Positions 45,569-57,900 of a stretch of 64,000 bases of DNA are shown here, piece by piece. Position 1 is the stretch's first letter; each line of letters opens with the position of its first letter. The DNA comes from Aphis gossypii (taxonomy: Eukaryota > Arthropoda > Insecta > Hemiptera > Aphididae), in assembly GCF_020184175.1 (NCBI RefSeq), contig NC_065531.1, positions 68,728,604 through 68,792,603 on the forward strand, in the 5' to 3' direction. The position numbers were made by a program, and so were the translations under genes. Below the pieces are notes generated by a model. That model was not told where the DNA came from. It ran no database searches and worked only from the letters and a program-made list of their open reading frames with translations.

Positions 45569-46141
45569 ATGAATTTTTTGAACTCCTTGCAAAAACTAAA
45601 GACGTGGTCGGCAGATTCCTATTCGTTTATTCAACGGTTATTAGGAATCGTGTATTTATTCATTCTGGACTCGCTCATGCCCGGCGAAGTCGATATCGCC
45701 GATGCGCCTGGAACAATTATTGACGAGCGCCTCGGTGCATTAGAGGACGCCGTCCGGCTACTCTCGGCCGAGTTCGCGCAGTTCAAGTTTAACCACGCGC
45801 TTACAAACCAGGCTTCAATTCAAACAGTTCAATCAGTAACAAATCGCGCTCCAACAAATCGCGCGACGCTAATTCAAGCGCCAACCAATCGCGCGCCAAC
45901 AAATTGCGCGCCAACAAATAGCGCTCCTCTAATTCAAACCTCTGGACAAACCCATACAATCCCAAAGTCGTGGTGTTATTACCACGTCCGGTTCGGAAAA
46001 GAAGCGTACAAGTGCTCTAGCGAGCTTTGCACGTTCACGCCAAAGATATCGACAAAAAATAAAACATTTAAGAAGACGTTATATACCTCTAATAAACCGG
46101 AAAAATGCACCTACCCGTGCTCTGAATGGAGAGACTTTTAG
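45569..46141 (+). CDS. Gag-like protein, intact short ORF inside the TIR transposon
   Basis: 190 codons from the first ATG (45569). The N-terminus is helical, with a hydrophobic stretch (FIQRLLGIVYLFILDSLMPG). Next comes DAPGTIIDERLGALEDAVRL, a helical segment, then a repeated Asn-Arg-Ala-Pro-Thr linker. Near the C-terminus are a zinc-binding-like CYYHVRFGKEAYKC motif and CTYPCSEW. This CxxH...C...C arrangement is the usual end of gag proteins of arthropod LTR retrotransposons. No protease or reverse transcriptase follows; AATAAA lies at about 46250. The GC content of 45690-45800 is well above its surroundings. It is probably a partial retroelement inserted in the transposon, less likely a domesticated gag gene. 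Confidence 0.65.
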   Translation: MNFLNSLQKLKTWSADSYSFIQRLLGIVYLFILDSLMPGEVDIADAPGTIIDERLGALEDAVRLLSAEFAQFKFNHALTNQASIQTVQSVTNRAPTNRATLIQAPTNRAPTNCAPTNSAPLIQTSGQTHTIPKSWCYYHVRFGKEAYKCSSELCTFTPKISTKNKTFKKTLYTSNKPEKCTYPCSEWRDF

Positions 46142-47326
46142 TATATTCAGACCTTAGTCTTAGTCTTTATGTTTATCTTTATCTTTATGTTTCTTTCTTT
46201 AAAAAATGTTTTCTTTTTTTTTTCTTATCTTTATTGTAAATTGTTATATAAATAAAACTTATCAAGAAAATATAATTTTTATTTTTGTTAACTGTGAAAG
46301 GTCAAATTTTAAGTTCAAAATTTAAAATAATATACTGTTTCTAAGGTGAAGGAAAATAATATTTATGGAAATGAAATGAATGAGTAAAATATATTAAACA
46401 TTAAAATTAAGAATATAACCTCCAAAAATTTAAAAATTTAAATTATTTTCGAGACATAATATTTTACCATTTTATTAAATCAACTATGGCTTATGTATTT
46501 TTTACGACATATACATTACATTTGGTTAAAATAAATTATTATGCTTAAGTCATATTAAGTCTTTTTACCCCATACTAAAAACTTATAAGTCGACGTATCA
46601 TTCGGTTCATCGGTAGCTCACTGTTTTATACGTCTATTACGTCTTCTTACATAGAGCGTCGAGACCATCGGTTACTGTATATCAATGTTTTATGATAATC
46701 CATGCTACTCTATGTGTTTATCGTTTGTCATGAAATGACTGTTCCATTTCCAAAATATTAAAACAAAAGTTATGAGTTTATGACGCATCTTAACAGTGGG
46801 AGTTTTTTAAATTAAAAGGGAATTTTTAAAATTGTATTTGTACAAAAACATATTATTTCTCAAGTTGGTTTAAACTATTCTACTTAGTTAGTTCAAAATT
46901 TACTAGAAATGTAGAGACTGTTATTGATTAAAATTCATCAAAATACAATATTCATTATAACAATACTTAAAAAAATATTACCAAAACAAATAGTTACATT
47001 AATTTGTAAATTATACCAACTGAATTCAAGCTATATGGCATTACTATTTTCTATTACTTTTTCTCTTGTTATAATGTACCTAATAACTATTTACACAATG
47101 TTTATTTTAAGTAATCATAAATTATTATTCTAAAATACATTTGTTATGATTGAAAAAAAATGAAGCTCTTAAATAATATTTTTTATAATTTATAATTGTT
47201 GATATTTTGTTAACATTATAATCATATAATTATATATAATATACACTTATCTATCTTGAAAATTGTTAATTATACTTATACACTTGTTTATAAATATAAT
47301 ATGTATAATACTCTTAATTTTTTTAG
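46142..47326. other. Noncoding interior of the TIR transposon
   Basis: AT-rich; holds the polyadenylation signal of the gag-like ORF near 46250 and no other supported gene. The segment 46580-46720 is a little richer in CG and may be part of the inserted retroelement. Confidence 0.35.
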
Positions 47327-47467
47327 AGCATAAATTAGAATCTGTTGAAAAACAAGTTGCTGGATTACGTTATTATCACAGAATCTACTATTAATACAGA
47401 AGAGGAATTACAAACATTGGAAGCAAAATTAATTAACCGTGATCAAAACCATGCATTTAGGTCTCAA
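47327..47467 (+). pseudogene. Decayed DUF4806-like domain fragment
   Basis: After a splice acceptor (tttttttag) one frame gives HKLESVEKQVAGLRYYHRI and then stops. A second frame, shifted, continues with ESTINTEEELQTLEAKLINR and DQNHAFRSQ before what looks like a donor. The 'EEELQTLEAKL...F+SQ' pattern is the start of DUF4806, a domain expanded in aphid genomes, often in repetitive genes. The frameshift makes it a pseudogene, and the rest of the domain is missing. It is on the same strand as the ATG in the left TIR, so it may be the remnant of the transposon's own gene. Confidence 0.55.
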
Positions 47468-48155
47468 TATAAGTACCTAAGTGATATTTTTTTATATGAA
47501 CATTTTTATACATTGTGTTGAAACTTAATAACCTAAAGAATTTTTATAGTTTCATGTAATGGTACAAAAATATTCATTTTATAATTTTATTTTAATTTTT
47601 TATTTTCAGATTGTTAAAATTACAATATAGTCAATGGGTAAAGATATAAAACATTCAATTAAACGTATTAACACATGGCATATCAAATTGGATGTTCTGG
47701 CTAAATACTCTAGTTTAACTACTTTTTGGATATTACACATATTTATTTATCTACTACAATAAATTCAAATATAAAAAATATTATTTTGTGAGCCTCATAG
47801 GTTTTTTTAAAATTATTTTTTACCTAGTATATTGAGAATAAGAGAGTTAATATGGATTATTCTGAATATACAATTCATGCTATGTTATGCATTTGTAAGA
47901 CATAACAAAGCATGCAAGTATAGCATTTTTTATAATGTTAATAATATTATTATTATTATCAAACAATTTCAAAAAAGTAATTTTATTTTATTTTATTTTT
48001 TGATACTTAACTAGAATTTGTTTGTTTTAAATATTTTATTTACCTAAGTATAATACTTTTCAAAACAGTATAAAATAATTTATCATTGTTCTTTAATTGA
48101 TTTATATGTAGTATTAATTGATCATATTTCAATTTGGTAAAAAATAAAGTATTTG

Positions 48156-48654
48156 AACCTTTTTTTTTAACAAATTGTTTAAATCTTCATTAAACTTTTC
48201 CATATTTGAAACAATAGTTACGCACTGAATCAATTAACCTGCACTATAACGTACAAACGATTCACGGTTACTAAATAGTTTATTTTTGAGAATAGTTAAA
48301 AGGCCGATTGTGGCACTCCATGATAAGCACTACAACTACATATAATTTAACTTATAAATTAGTAAATATAGTTATAGGTAATATATTATGTCACGTACAC
48401 ACGTATAATATGTGGACAAGCGGACATCCCCATTGTAAAAATACGATAAAAACTTACTAACAAACTACCTAGTGACAGATAATAATTTTTAAATGATAAT
48501 TTGACTTTATTTTAGCCATGTTTTACGATTTATCATTATTCGTTAAATCATTTCATCCGTTTTCTATATTGCCCAATATACGAAGGGCATTGTATAAAAT
48601 GTCCGGGCATTGTGTAAAATGCCCAAATTATATACTTTGCCCGTAACATATATA
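48156..48654 (-). repeat. Right terminal inverted repeat
   Basis: Inverted copy of the left repeat, about 500 bases. Divergence is only a few percent by eye, which argues for a fairly recent insertion or gene conversion between arms. Confidence 0.9.
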
Positions 48655-48672
48655 GCTACCAGATTGGGTGAG

Positions 48673-49160
48673 ACCCTTTTTGACCAAAAACGTACCCTTC
48701 TCTTTTCGGCCGATTCACTTTTTGACCAAAACAAAAAGTTTAATACATACACTTTATGTTATAGATATTGAAGATTATTAAAACCTACGTATAATGTTTG
48801 TCATCAATTATTTGATCGGTGGTCGTACAACATCTTATACAACTTATATTTTTAACAATTTTCTATTTTCTACCAAATAGTTATTGACAAAAATGATATA
48901 TTATTTTTTTTTTATATTATATTGCACACATTTTAAAAATGAGTTTATATTTTTAATATTTTCTATATATTGTACATAAGGGTCATAAGGACTTAAAGTA
49001 TTATAATAAATAATATTGTTATTATCAAACTTTTGTTTTTGCCGATATGTGAAGAGTACGAATGTACAATTTTGATCAAAAAGGAAATCAACTTTTTTAA
49101 AATTTGGTCGAATAGTGAATCGGCTGAAAAGGGAAGGATACGTTTTTGATCGAAAACGGC
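48673..49160. mobile_element. MITE abutting the right end of the TIR transposon
   Basis: The left arm at 48673-48733 (tttttgaccaaaaacgtacc, cggccgattcact) and the right arm at 49106-49160 are inverted copies over about 55 bases with roughly 10 mismatches. The interior is AT-rich and noncoding. Outer limits are uncertain by a few bases. Confidence 0.7.
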
Positions 49161-49164
49161 CATG

Positions 49165-51587
49165 ATCATCAATTTTATATATTCTATTTTTTTAAGCTAA
49201 AAAAATCCAATTTGTTGCTTGTTCATATAATTGGTAATTTTATACAATAAGTCAATATCACTCGACAAAAAGTCACTACAGTGATGTAAAATCGAATATA
49301 ATATTCGTTTATTCGGTATTCGCTTTTATGGTAATATAATTATTAATTTACATCGATAATATTAATACTTAATAATCATTATTATTATTGTTCGGTAATT
49401 TTACATCCGGGACCTTCGAGTAGTTATATGTTATACCTAGAATAAGCACTAGAAAGTTTACAATACATATTTAGTTAAAATATAATAATCTCAATTTTTC
49501 TGTATTTTTTGTTATAACTGTATAATGTATATTTACCATAAAGCAAATTTAACTTATAGTACTGTATTATAATATTGTGTTAAATGACAGATTATATATT
49601 GTACACTCGATACTCGTATACTTTTAAAATTCATAAGTAAATTTCAAATAATTGATTTTCGGAATACAACAGAGTTATAAACAATTTTATAGGTACCGAG
49701 ACATAAGTCAGTGTACTGGAATTGTCTAGTTTTGATTTTCTTTTGACCTGGAAGCAATAAAACCTGGGATACAAGTATAATATACCACATATATAAATAT
49801 TGAATAGAGATATACACGTATATTCCTATATATATTGGAACAAATGTACAAAAATCATTATATTATTATTTATTAGACAAAAGCCATTATTGTATTTAAT
49901 AGATTATTTAGTAATAAAATTGATCGAACCGTCTCATTGAATGCAATATAACAATGACTGAACGTTACGTCTGTTAACCTTTAAGATAACCAAAGATAAC
50001 TTTACTGGGGCTTATACAAATACATGAATGATCCTAAATCGGGTACACAAAGTGTCATTTGTTAAGTAGTAATTACAATACAAGTGCGATTACCATTAGG
50101 CGATAAAACCTTGGTTTTGTCAACTGAAGTTGACGGAACAAAATCCGGATAGTGAATTCTGACATTGAGAAAGGAGATGATAGTGCGTTGAATACACAAT
50201 GATTATATTATTATAATTGTATATTCGGCATTTTGATTGAATATTATAATCAATATTGGGTAATGATGGTGATAGGTCTAATCACAATATTATACAGTTA
50301 ATATTATAAACCCATTGGCCATTGAAGTATTTAATTTTGATATAAATAAATTTTTTAAATTTTTTGTCTACTTAAATGGGTCATAGACATAATAAAGGAT
50401 GTACTGCAATAAACTGACTAAATAGTTTAATTATTTACCAGTGAATTGTTGTGCTTATATATCTGCTTTTGGCTGTAAGGTAATTTAATTAAGTTGAAGG
50501 GATATTCAAAAACAATTAAATATTTTTTCCCCGAGTTACTGATTAAAAAAATTAATGTTAATTAATACATCACGTACCTACCTAAATTTAATTAAAAGAA
50601 TTATTTTGAAAATTGGTTTTTACTTTGTACATAACTTATTATAATTAAATTACAGTAAAACAGCTTACTCGTATAATTTTACCCAAGCAATTTTAGAGCA
50701 ATTAAACTAACTTGTAAGTCGTAACTTCTATAACAGTAATTTTAATACTTGTACAGTTATACCTATGCAGGTACCCTGGTATCTACCTTGTGGTTTGATC
50801 TTATATTATACGTTATACCTATCCTGACAGACACTAACTAATAGCTTTCACTATTTAATTTAAAAGTTTAAACATATTTTTCAATTGTATAGTTTTGAGA
50901 TGTATGGTAAATATTTTAGTTAAATTGTTAAATTAATACTGTTGTTAAATGTTCAAAAATTAATTGTTATATCTATAGATTCAAATAAAAATTATAAGTC
51001 ATAGTTTGAATATATTTTGTTGATGTAGGTACACGTAATGGCTTTTACAGTATAAGAAGTAAATAAAAACTAAGGATATGATAATATTAAAAACATTCAA
51101 ACTTGACTATTCTAAAAAGTTTTAACTATGTATTTTATTAAATAATATAGTTATATTTATAATACAATAAGTAATACTTTGTTGTTTGTAGTGAAATAAA
51201 CTAATTTCCCAACAATTCTTACTTTATAATGACAATTATAATACCTACTTACAATTATAAGTTGTACTTATTGCCAGATTCTTATTACATTTTTAAAATT
51301 ATTTAGATAACAATTTTATTTGAATTGTATACATTTCTTTTTTTCTACAACTAATAGATATATAGAATATAGATAGTTTAAACTAGTATTAAATATAATA
51401 GCCATTTACTTGTAGGTATTTACATAATATGATGTGGTAAGTATTATAAATAACATAATATAAGTGATTTTTAGTAATGCATGCATTATACACATTATTA
51501 CACGATATAAATTATTAATTTAACCTTAATTTGTTTTATTTTTTTTTTAATACAATTACAACATTTAACAGCTATAATTAATATTAT
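49165..51587. other. Gene-free AT-rich stretch
   Basis: No ORF, RNA gene or clear repeat pair was recognised. Confidence 0.4.
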
Positions 51588-51595
51588 ATTATAAT

Positions 51596-52335
51596 TAGAG
51601 CTCAGATTTTTTTGCAATAAAATTTATCGAAATATGCCATATATAACGTGCAGTAAAAATCATGAAATTATGCAACAAATATGCAAGAATTTTTTTTTAT
51701 TTATTTAAAATTTACAAATTAATTATTAATAAAAAATAATTTCTGAACAGCTTAATGTATTTTTTAAATTACAAGCAGAAGATTTTTTACAAGGGTTATA
51801 AAATACTATTTTTCCATCAGTAGTGAAAACCTCAGTGTCTTTGTTTGCTGAGAAAATCTATTCTAAAATTTTATTGCAAATCGAACTTATCTTCGACATA
51901 TTCATGATTTACGGACTAAACGACAAACAACGTAACTGAGTGGTATGTTGATAACTATGACTGATATAGCAAAATCAATTAAGATTATAGGTAGACACTA
52001 ACGTTTATCGTAATATTCGTAATCGATTATTCATCTTATATTTATTTCAGTTATTATTTTAATGCCAACAAAATTGTTTTTAACATTTCTACTTGACAAA
52101 ATATTATTTTATATGTATTTTTTAAATTATTGGTTTAATATGCAATAGGTACATTTCAAATTTTGTAAAATATGCAAAAATATGCAATAAATATTAATTA
52201 TGCAGATGTATGCAAAAAAAAAATAAATTCACCAGTGCCTATATTCAAGCTATTATGATTCGTAAAAAACACTGACAAAAATCTAAAAATGTGAAAAGGT
52301 AAAAAATATGCAATTGCATAGAAACCCGTGCTCTA
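51596..52335. mobile_element. hAT-type non-autonomous element with subterminal ATGCA motifs
   Basis: It begins tagagctcagatttttttgc and ends gcatagaaacccgtgctcta, inverted copies of each other in the outer bases. The flanks attataat (51588-51595) and tttataat (52336-52343) form an 8-base duplication with one mismatch. The motif tatgca occurs many times near both ends, as subterminal transposase-binding repeats do in hAT elements. About 740 bases, no transposase. Confidence 0.8.
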
Positions 52336-52343
52336 TTTATAAT

Positions 52344-54029
52344 ACATTTAATAACTAAGATCTGGTGCATACCACAGTATAAACTATAAAATTATTTGAG
52401 ACTTGAATTTTATTGCATTTCGTGCATATCTTATTACTTAGTTAAATTTATTAGTATGCAAGATATCGTATAAATAGTATTATCATTTAGATTTGCAATG
52501 CGATTATCAAAGTATATGAGTTCATATAAAAACAACGGTAAATTTACTTGCTATTCATTTTTTGGCATTATTTAGTGCACTAATTTATCATTTTAACACT
52601 AATTTTTTCATTGGCTTAAATTTTACTTTTGATCAGTGAACTGAATTTTATGTGATAGTAATTTAACTAATTTTTTACGATTCGACAATTTATTGTTAAA
52701 TTGTTTTCTTTAGTCAAAAACCATAATTTTAAATAATATAGTTACTTATTTAGATTTAAAATTTATGATACACAAGTAAATAATAATTTTTCTTATACGG
52801 TTTTTTAATTGTAATTACATAGATTTAAAAGAATTAAAAAAGAAAATAATAAATCAATTTTTTTTTTACAAATATTTAAACGTATTATAATTTTGTTACT
52901 TATTAAAACATGTAACTTTGTTATTTTCATAGTGCACTGATGCTGCAATACATTTTTATATTTGAAGTGTTATCGAATCTAAGTCCTAATCAAATATTGC
53001 GAGTTTAAGTCGTCTTTAGCAACCACATAGTAGAGAGGTGGAGATAAGGAGATCGACATGTTAGAATAACTATTTGATCAAATATTACCGCACTACACAA
53101 ACTTGTATAAATTATGCCTTACTAAGTTTCTCTAGCAAATATTTTAATGAAGCACTGTCTGTCTATTTCGATTTTAGTGTACTTAAGTTCATGGATAAAT
53201 TGGCATCAGTATCTGTGTGTGAGTATAACTTTGTGAAGTAATTCAATAAAGATAATTTGCCTGTGACGAGTTGGATATTTCAAAATAGTATATTTTTGAA
53301 CGTTGTTCAACAACTTTCAAAACTTTCCTGATATCTCTGAAACTTTTTTCAAGATAGAACGGTTGGTTTTTGAGTAATAAGATAATAATATACATTATAC
53401 ATTAAACATACACCTTTTGTCGTACATTCGAATAACAAACAGTTATATACAGGTATACACAAATATTATTTTATTTAAAAAAAATCCTAACAAAAGTATA
53501 TTGGCTGCAAGTCGACTAGATTATAATATACTATTTTTTTTTTTAAATATTATTTCTGTAATCAATGGTTATTTTGTATATTAACAAAATACGTATTCGA
53601 TTTTCGTGAGCTAATCTCTTGTATTTTCTTAATTTCTTTATATAATATAATATTATGTTTTAATATAATCATCCCTCCATCTGATGATGAATTTTTGCGT
53701 ACATCACGCGGATTGCATAATTTATTCACACATAGGTGCACAATTTTTATAAATATAATATAATTAATTATATAATGCATAATGAAAAATATTAGAAAAT
53801 AACGATTATATTAGATGAGTTATTGTGTTTATAGAAAAAAAGTAACGTCCTAAAGATTCTATAAAATCGTGGACAATTACTCAGTACTAATGTATAGTTA
53901 GAGTCGTGTCATTTTTAAGGTTAGAGGTTATTCAAAATGATTCATCCGATTTAAAATGTCTAATTATTTTTAATTTTTCGGTTCATAGCATGCGCACATG
54001 GTACATTAAAAATAAAATAATAATGTTTC
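52344..54029. other. Gene-free AT-rich stretch
   Basis: Nothing supported. AATAAA on the minus strand near 54036 is the likely polyadenylation signal of the BTB gene that follows. Confidence 0.4.
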
Positions 54030-54459
54030 GATTATTTATTTAATGGTGCCTGTATAAATATTTCACTTATAATACCGTTGGCCGTGTGACCGAACAACAT
54101 AAATTAGTCGGAACTCAAATACTCGTTCCACCATACGTCATAACCGTCGCGGGATAATCGACCGCTAATTTTTTAGCTCCTCTGCAGCGGTCAACGACAT
54201 AGGGTGGTATGTGCGTACCGTGGACTAAGAAGGGTACAATTGTCCTATAGTTCACGTAAGTACACTGTAGCAGTGTACCGATTGCCAAAGTACAATAGTG
54301 GTCACACGGCCTTAGATCGGGTGGAAACCTGCAGGACAAATGTGTGGCGGATGATTCATTTTCAATAACCCCTCGGCTGTGCACATTTCGATTGGGAAGA
54401 AGTCACGGCGGCGGTCGACTTCGCGCTAGTCGTCGCTCGTTTTTTATGTCTGCAGGTGT
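54030..54459 (-). other. 3' UTR of the BTB gene
   Basis: A less AT-rich stretch directly after the stop codon, ending near TTTATT at 54036 (AATAAA on the minus strand). The open frames here overlap each other in different phases and are not taken as genes. Confidence 0.55.
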
Positions 54460-54942
54460 TTAAGACGACGTCAGGTCGTCCGCCGAGTCGTCGTCGCTCG
54501 TACAACAACTCCGGCTGTTCGTCGAGTCCGAGGACAGGTTGTGCCGGTTGAGCGGGCGGTAGTGATGGTGGTGGTGATGGTGGTAGTGGGGTTTTTGGTG
54601 TCCCTGATGCTGGTGCGCGGACGACGAGGTGCGTCGCCGGCGTCTGGGCGGCGGCGGCCGTTGATTGGGACGGCCCACGACGTCCGCGCTGCCGCCACTG
54701 CCGCCGCTGCTCAGCGTCGGCGTGGCCGGCGGCTGATGGCCGAGACCGATGCCGCCGATGGACGTGGTCGACGGGCCGGCCGCGACGCTCACCTGATGAT
54801 AGCCCGACTGCATGTCGTCCTCGTCGCCGCCAGCGCCGCCGCTCTGCACCGACATGGACCGCGTCCGGCGCCGACCGCACCGCAACTGATCCCGGTCGCC
54901 GGCCCCGGAGATGGAGTCCAGCCGCACGCTGTTCGGGTCTGC
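54460..54942 (-). CDS. gprs: Last exon of the BTB gene: disordered Ser/His-rich tail
   Basis: 160 codons from ADPNSVRLDS to stop. It contains an arginine-rich patch (CGRRRTRSMS), an acidic patch (GGDEDDMQSG), a Pro/Arg stretch, HYHHHHHHHY, and an acidic C-terminus (SDDDSADDLTSS). It is GC-rich (CG-rich codons) in AT-rich DNA. Confidence 0.85.
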   Translation of the reverse strand, partial: ADPNSVRLDSISGAGDRDQLRCGRRRTRSMSVQSGGAGGDEDDMQSGYHQVSVAAGPSTTSIGGIGLGHQPPATPTLSSGGSGGSADVVGRPNQRPPPPRRRRRTSSSAHQHQGHQKPHYHHHHHHHYRPLNRHNLSSDSTNSRSCCTSDDDSADDLTSS

Positions 54943-57900
54943 CTGCGTCCAAACACGTGCGATCAGCAAATAATTTCGTAACTTAGCTGCCTCTAATCGT
55001 CGTCGATACGAAAAACCTCTCGTATTATATGCTATTATATTACCCGATTTTTTGGTATAGGTACTCAGAAAAAACGTTAACAAAATAAATTATCTCTAAA
55101 AACAAATTTCAAGTAACGTAAATCAATTTTTCGAAGTTTGAAAAAAAAAATAGAAACATTATGTTATTTTTGTAGGAATATATTGTGTAAGTTGTCAATA
55201 TGATATTGCCGCACCGGACGAGGTTTTATTAGTTAATTTTTGTCCTGCTTACATTGGAATTTTTTTTTTACTATACTTGGTATCAGATATTATTTAATTT
55301 TAATCTCATACAACAAGTATTTCATAACCGAATATTATGGAACAAGTAGTATGCATAATAATGCATAGGTGGGCTTTATTTATTATTTCTCGCTAATTAT
55401 TTTACGATAAAGATAGATAATAGCTTATAAGAGATAATATTAAATGATGGCTTATTTTTTTTTTAAATCCAGAGATACCAAAACATCAAAATCGTATATT
55501 TGGCACGTAGGATGTTTTTTTGTGTCAACGACGATATATTATTATTATGTTTGTAGTAAATTCTCCAAGGGTATCATGACTTTCACAATAATAAATCTAT
55601 ATACAGTAGGTATATTTTATTATTATTATTATTATTTATTTTTTTTTGGATTGTAATTCTAAGAAGAAGTATAGCGTTATTACAAAACCTGACTACCTGA
55701 ATACCTACTAACCGAACATTAAAAAAATGCTAAAAGCTTTTGTATAAATATTAATTATTAAATAAATACCTATATAAATATACATTAAAATTATGATGAA
55801 TAACACGAACAAATATTATAAAAAATTCTATTTTTTTTCCTATCAAATCCAGTTAATTTTTTAATTGTTTTTAATGGTTGTAATAACCTATCGTTTTAAT
55901 ATCATATTTCTAAAAACAATATATATGCGTATTATGTATACAATACACATATATACATAATCCCTTGGGTTTTTCAATATATAAATATTAATATTGAAAT
56001 AATATTATTTTTATTAATGTAAGCATTTAAAGCTTAAATAAGTGGATTTATTAGTATAAATAACCATAATTCCCAATTCATATAAACTTTAAGTGTTTAT
56101 AAACAAAAAAAATAATCTATTATTGCTTCAATAATATTTGATATTCACTCGTTGACATTTTCATAACAAAAAAAAAGTGCTTTGAACTACTTACTTCACT
56201 TTAAAAGCCTTAAAATATTTTATCTCCATTTTTTCGAAATCATAATATATTGATTATTGAAAATACCTGATAAGCAAGTGCTGATAATAGGTCCCGGTCA
56301 GGAACCACACCTAAAGGCATGATTTCTTCTAAAATTACACTCGCCGCGATCTTGTGGTATTGGATGATGGGCGCGAAGTGTTCTCTAAACAGAGAACGCC
56401 AATCTGCATCTTCGGAATCGGCATTATTGTTGTCAGCAGCATCAGCGGCATATTTTTTTGCCCACATCAATGCAGCCTGCAATGCCACCAAGAATGTATT
56501 GTGTAAAATTAGACGTAAAGGTGTAGAAATCGCCATATTTATCAGTTTATCACTTAGAACACATTATGTCATGAATATTAGAATATTATAGTCTTCATGC
56601 ATTATATTAAAGTATCATTGTTAAATACTATAACTATTAAAATGATAATATATTATACCTACAACATATTATTATATTTGATTTTACGATATCGGTATTC
56701 ACGCATATAATTGTAGGACACCTTTATTAGCTATATAATATTATTATATTGTTTATAAATGTATAATGGCGTGATACTTGACAGTTTGATTTTTTGGCAC
56801 ATTTCTATTCAACGAAAAAGTAATAAAATATCGTATTGATATTGATCGACTTAATGGCCCCATAATCACATAATGTCAAGGTGTAAATATTTGTCATTAC
56901 AAAATGCCAATTGTGATGTTAACTTATAGATAAATATAGACTATAGTTTATAATAGATAAAACCATACGAATACATTAATATATTATAATATTCACCTGA
57001 AATTTTGTCAGTTCATCAGCTCGTAACTCGTCCCGTGATAGTATAAGTCGGACCACGTGTTGCGGCAATAATGTGAATGATCCAAGTGTGAGTACGCGTC
57101 CGCCGTTCACGTCTACGAACTCGAGCACCTTTAAGATTTTTAAACAATTTTATAATTTCGTTCAAATTAATTTTATTTCAATTATTTCATACATTATATG
57201 TAACTTGCAAAGTTAACTTGTTCAATTAATAATTAATATTATTTATTTACAGCATTGCAGTATAAAATAAAAACGATCAAAACATTTCTGCTAATCAACA
57301 CCAAAACAACGTACAAAAATCCATCAACACAATATATTAGCTTATAACAAAATAAAAAGTGTTCATTGCCGTAAATCACGATACTCGTTTCATTCCACAA
57401 TTCCACGTTTATATAAATTAATAACCAAATATACAGTTATACATCAATTCACTATTCTAAGATATTTTTTATGCTGTTTAGCATTGACATAACTATTTTC
57501 ATATCATATTTTTTATACTTATTACAAAATTTAAGCTTTCGAGGTTAAAAAATTTGGATATTTCTTATTACTTATCTATATAAATAATTAAATACTGTCC
57601 AAACCAATTCTAATTTCTTAAATGTACTATAATGAGAAGAACTCAGATTTTATTTTAATTTGTAAATTTATGATTTCCATAAACCAAAGTGCTATGTATT
57701 AAGTTTATAAAATTATCAATTCGATTTTCATGGTGTTTTCCGAAAGCAAAGGAAAAGTAACGAAAAATTGAGAAAAAAAATATAACAATAACAGTTTTTA
57801 TTATTTCTTAAATTGAAGATAATTGATTATTTATTTAAATAACGATACAATTCATTATTCATTAATTATTTTAAAAAGTCTATAGTTTTAGGTTTAAGTC

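Larger units (their letters stand above)
44413..48654. mobile_element. DNA transposon with about 0.5-kb terminal inverted repeats
   Basis: A 4.2-kb unit is bounded by two long, nearly identical inverted copies (44413-44932 and 48156-48654). The ends read gttacgggcaaagtata on each side after an AT-rich edge tatatat, so the target duplication cannot be separated from the TIR. The subterminal part repeats gggcattttacacaatgccc-type palindromic motifs. Both inner TIR ends contain the same ATG with MEKFNEDLNNLLKK. Inside are a decayed DUF4806-like fragment and a gag-like ORF. There is no transposase frame, so it is likely non-autonomous or decayed. Superfamily not determined. Confidence 0.8.

Noticed and set aside
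46924..47133. Hydrophobic 69-codon ORF inside the TIR transposon
   Set aside because: Does not open with ATG, is AT-rich and low-complexity, with no homology recognised.
54541..54981. Plus-strand and second minus-strand ORFs over the last BTB exon
   Set aside because: GC-rich shadow frames; only the minus frame beginning ADPNSV joins the BACK exons in phase.
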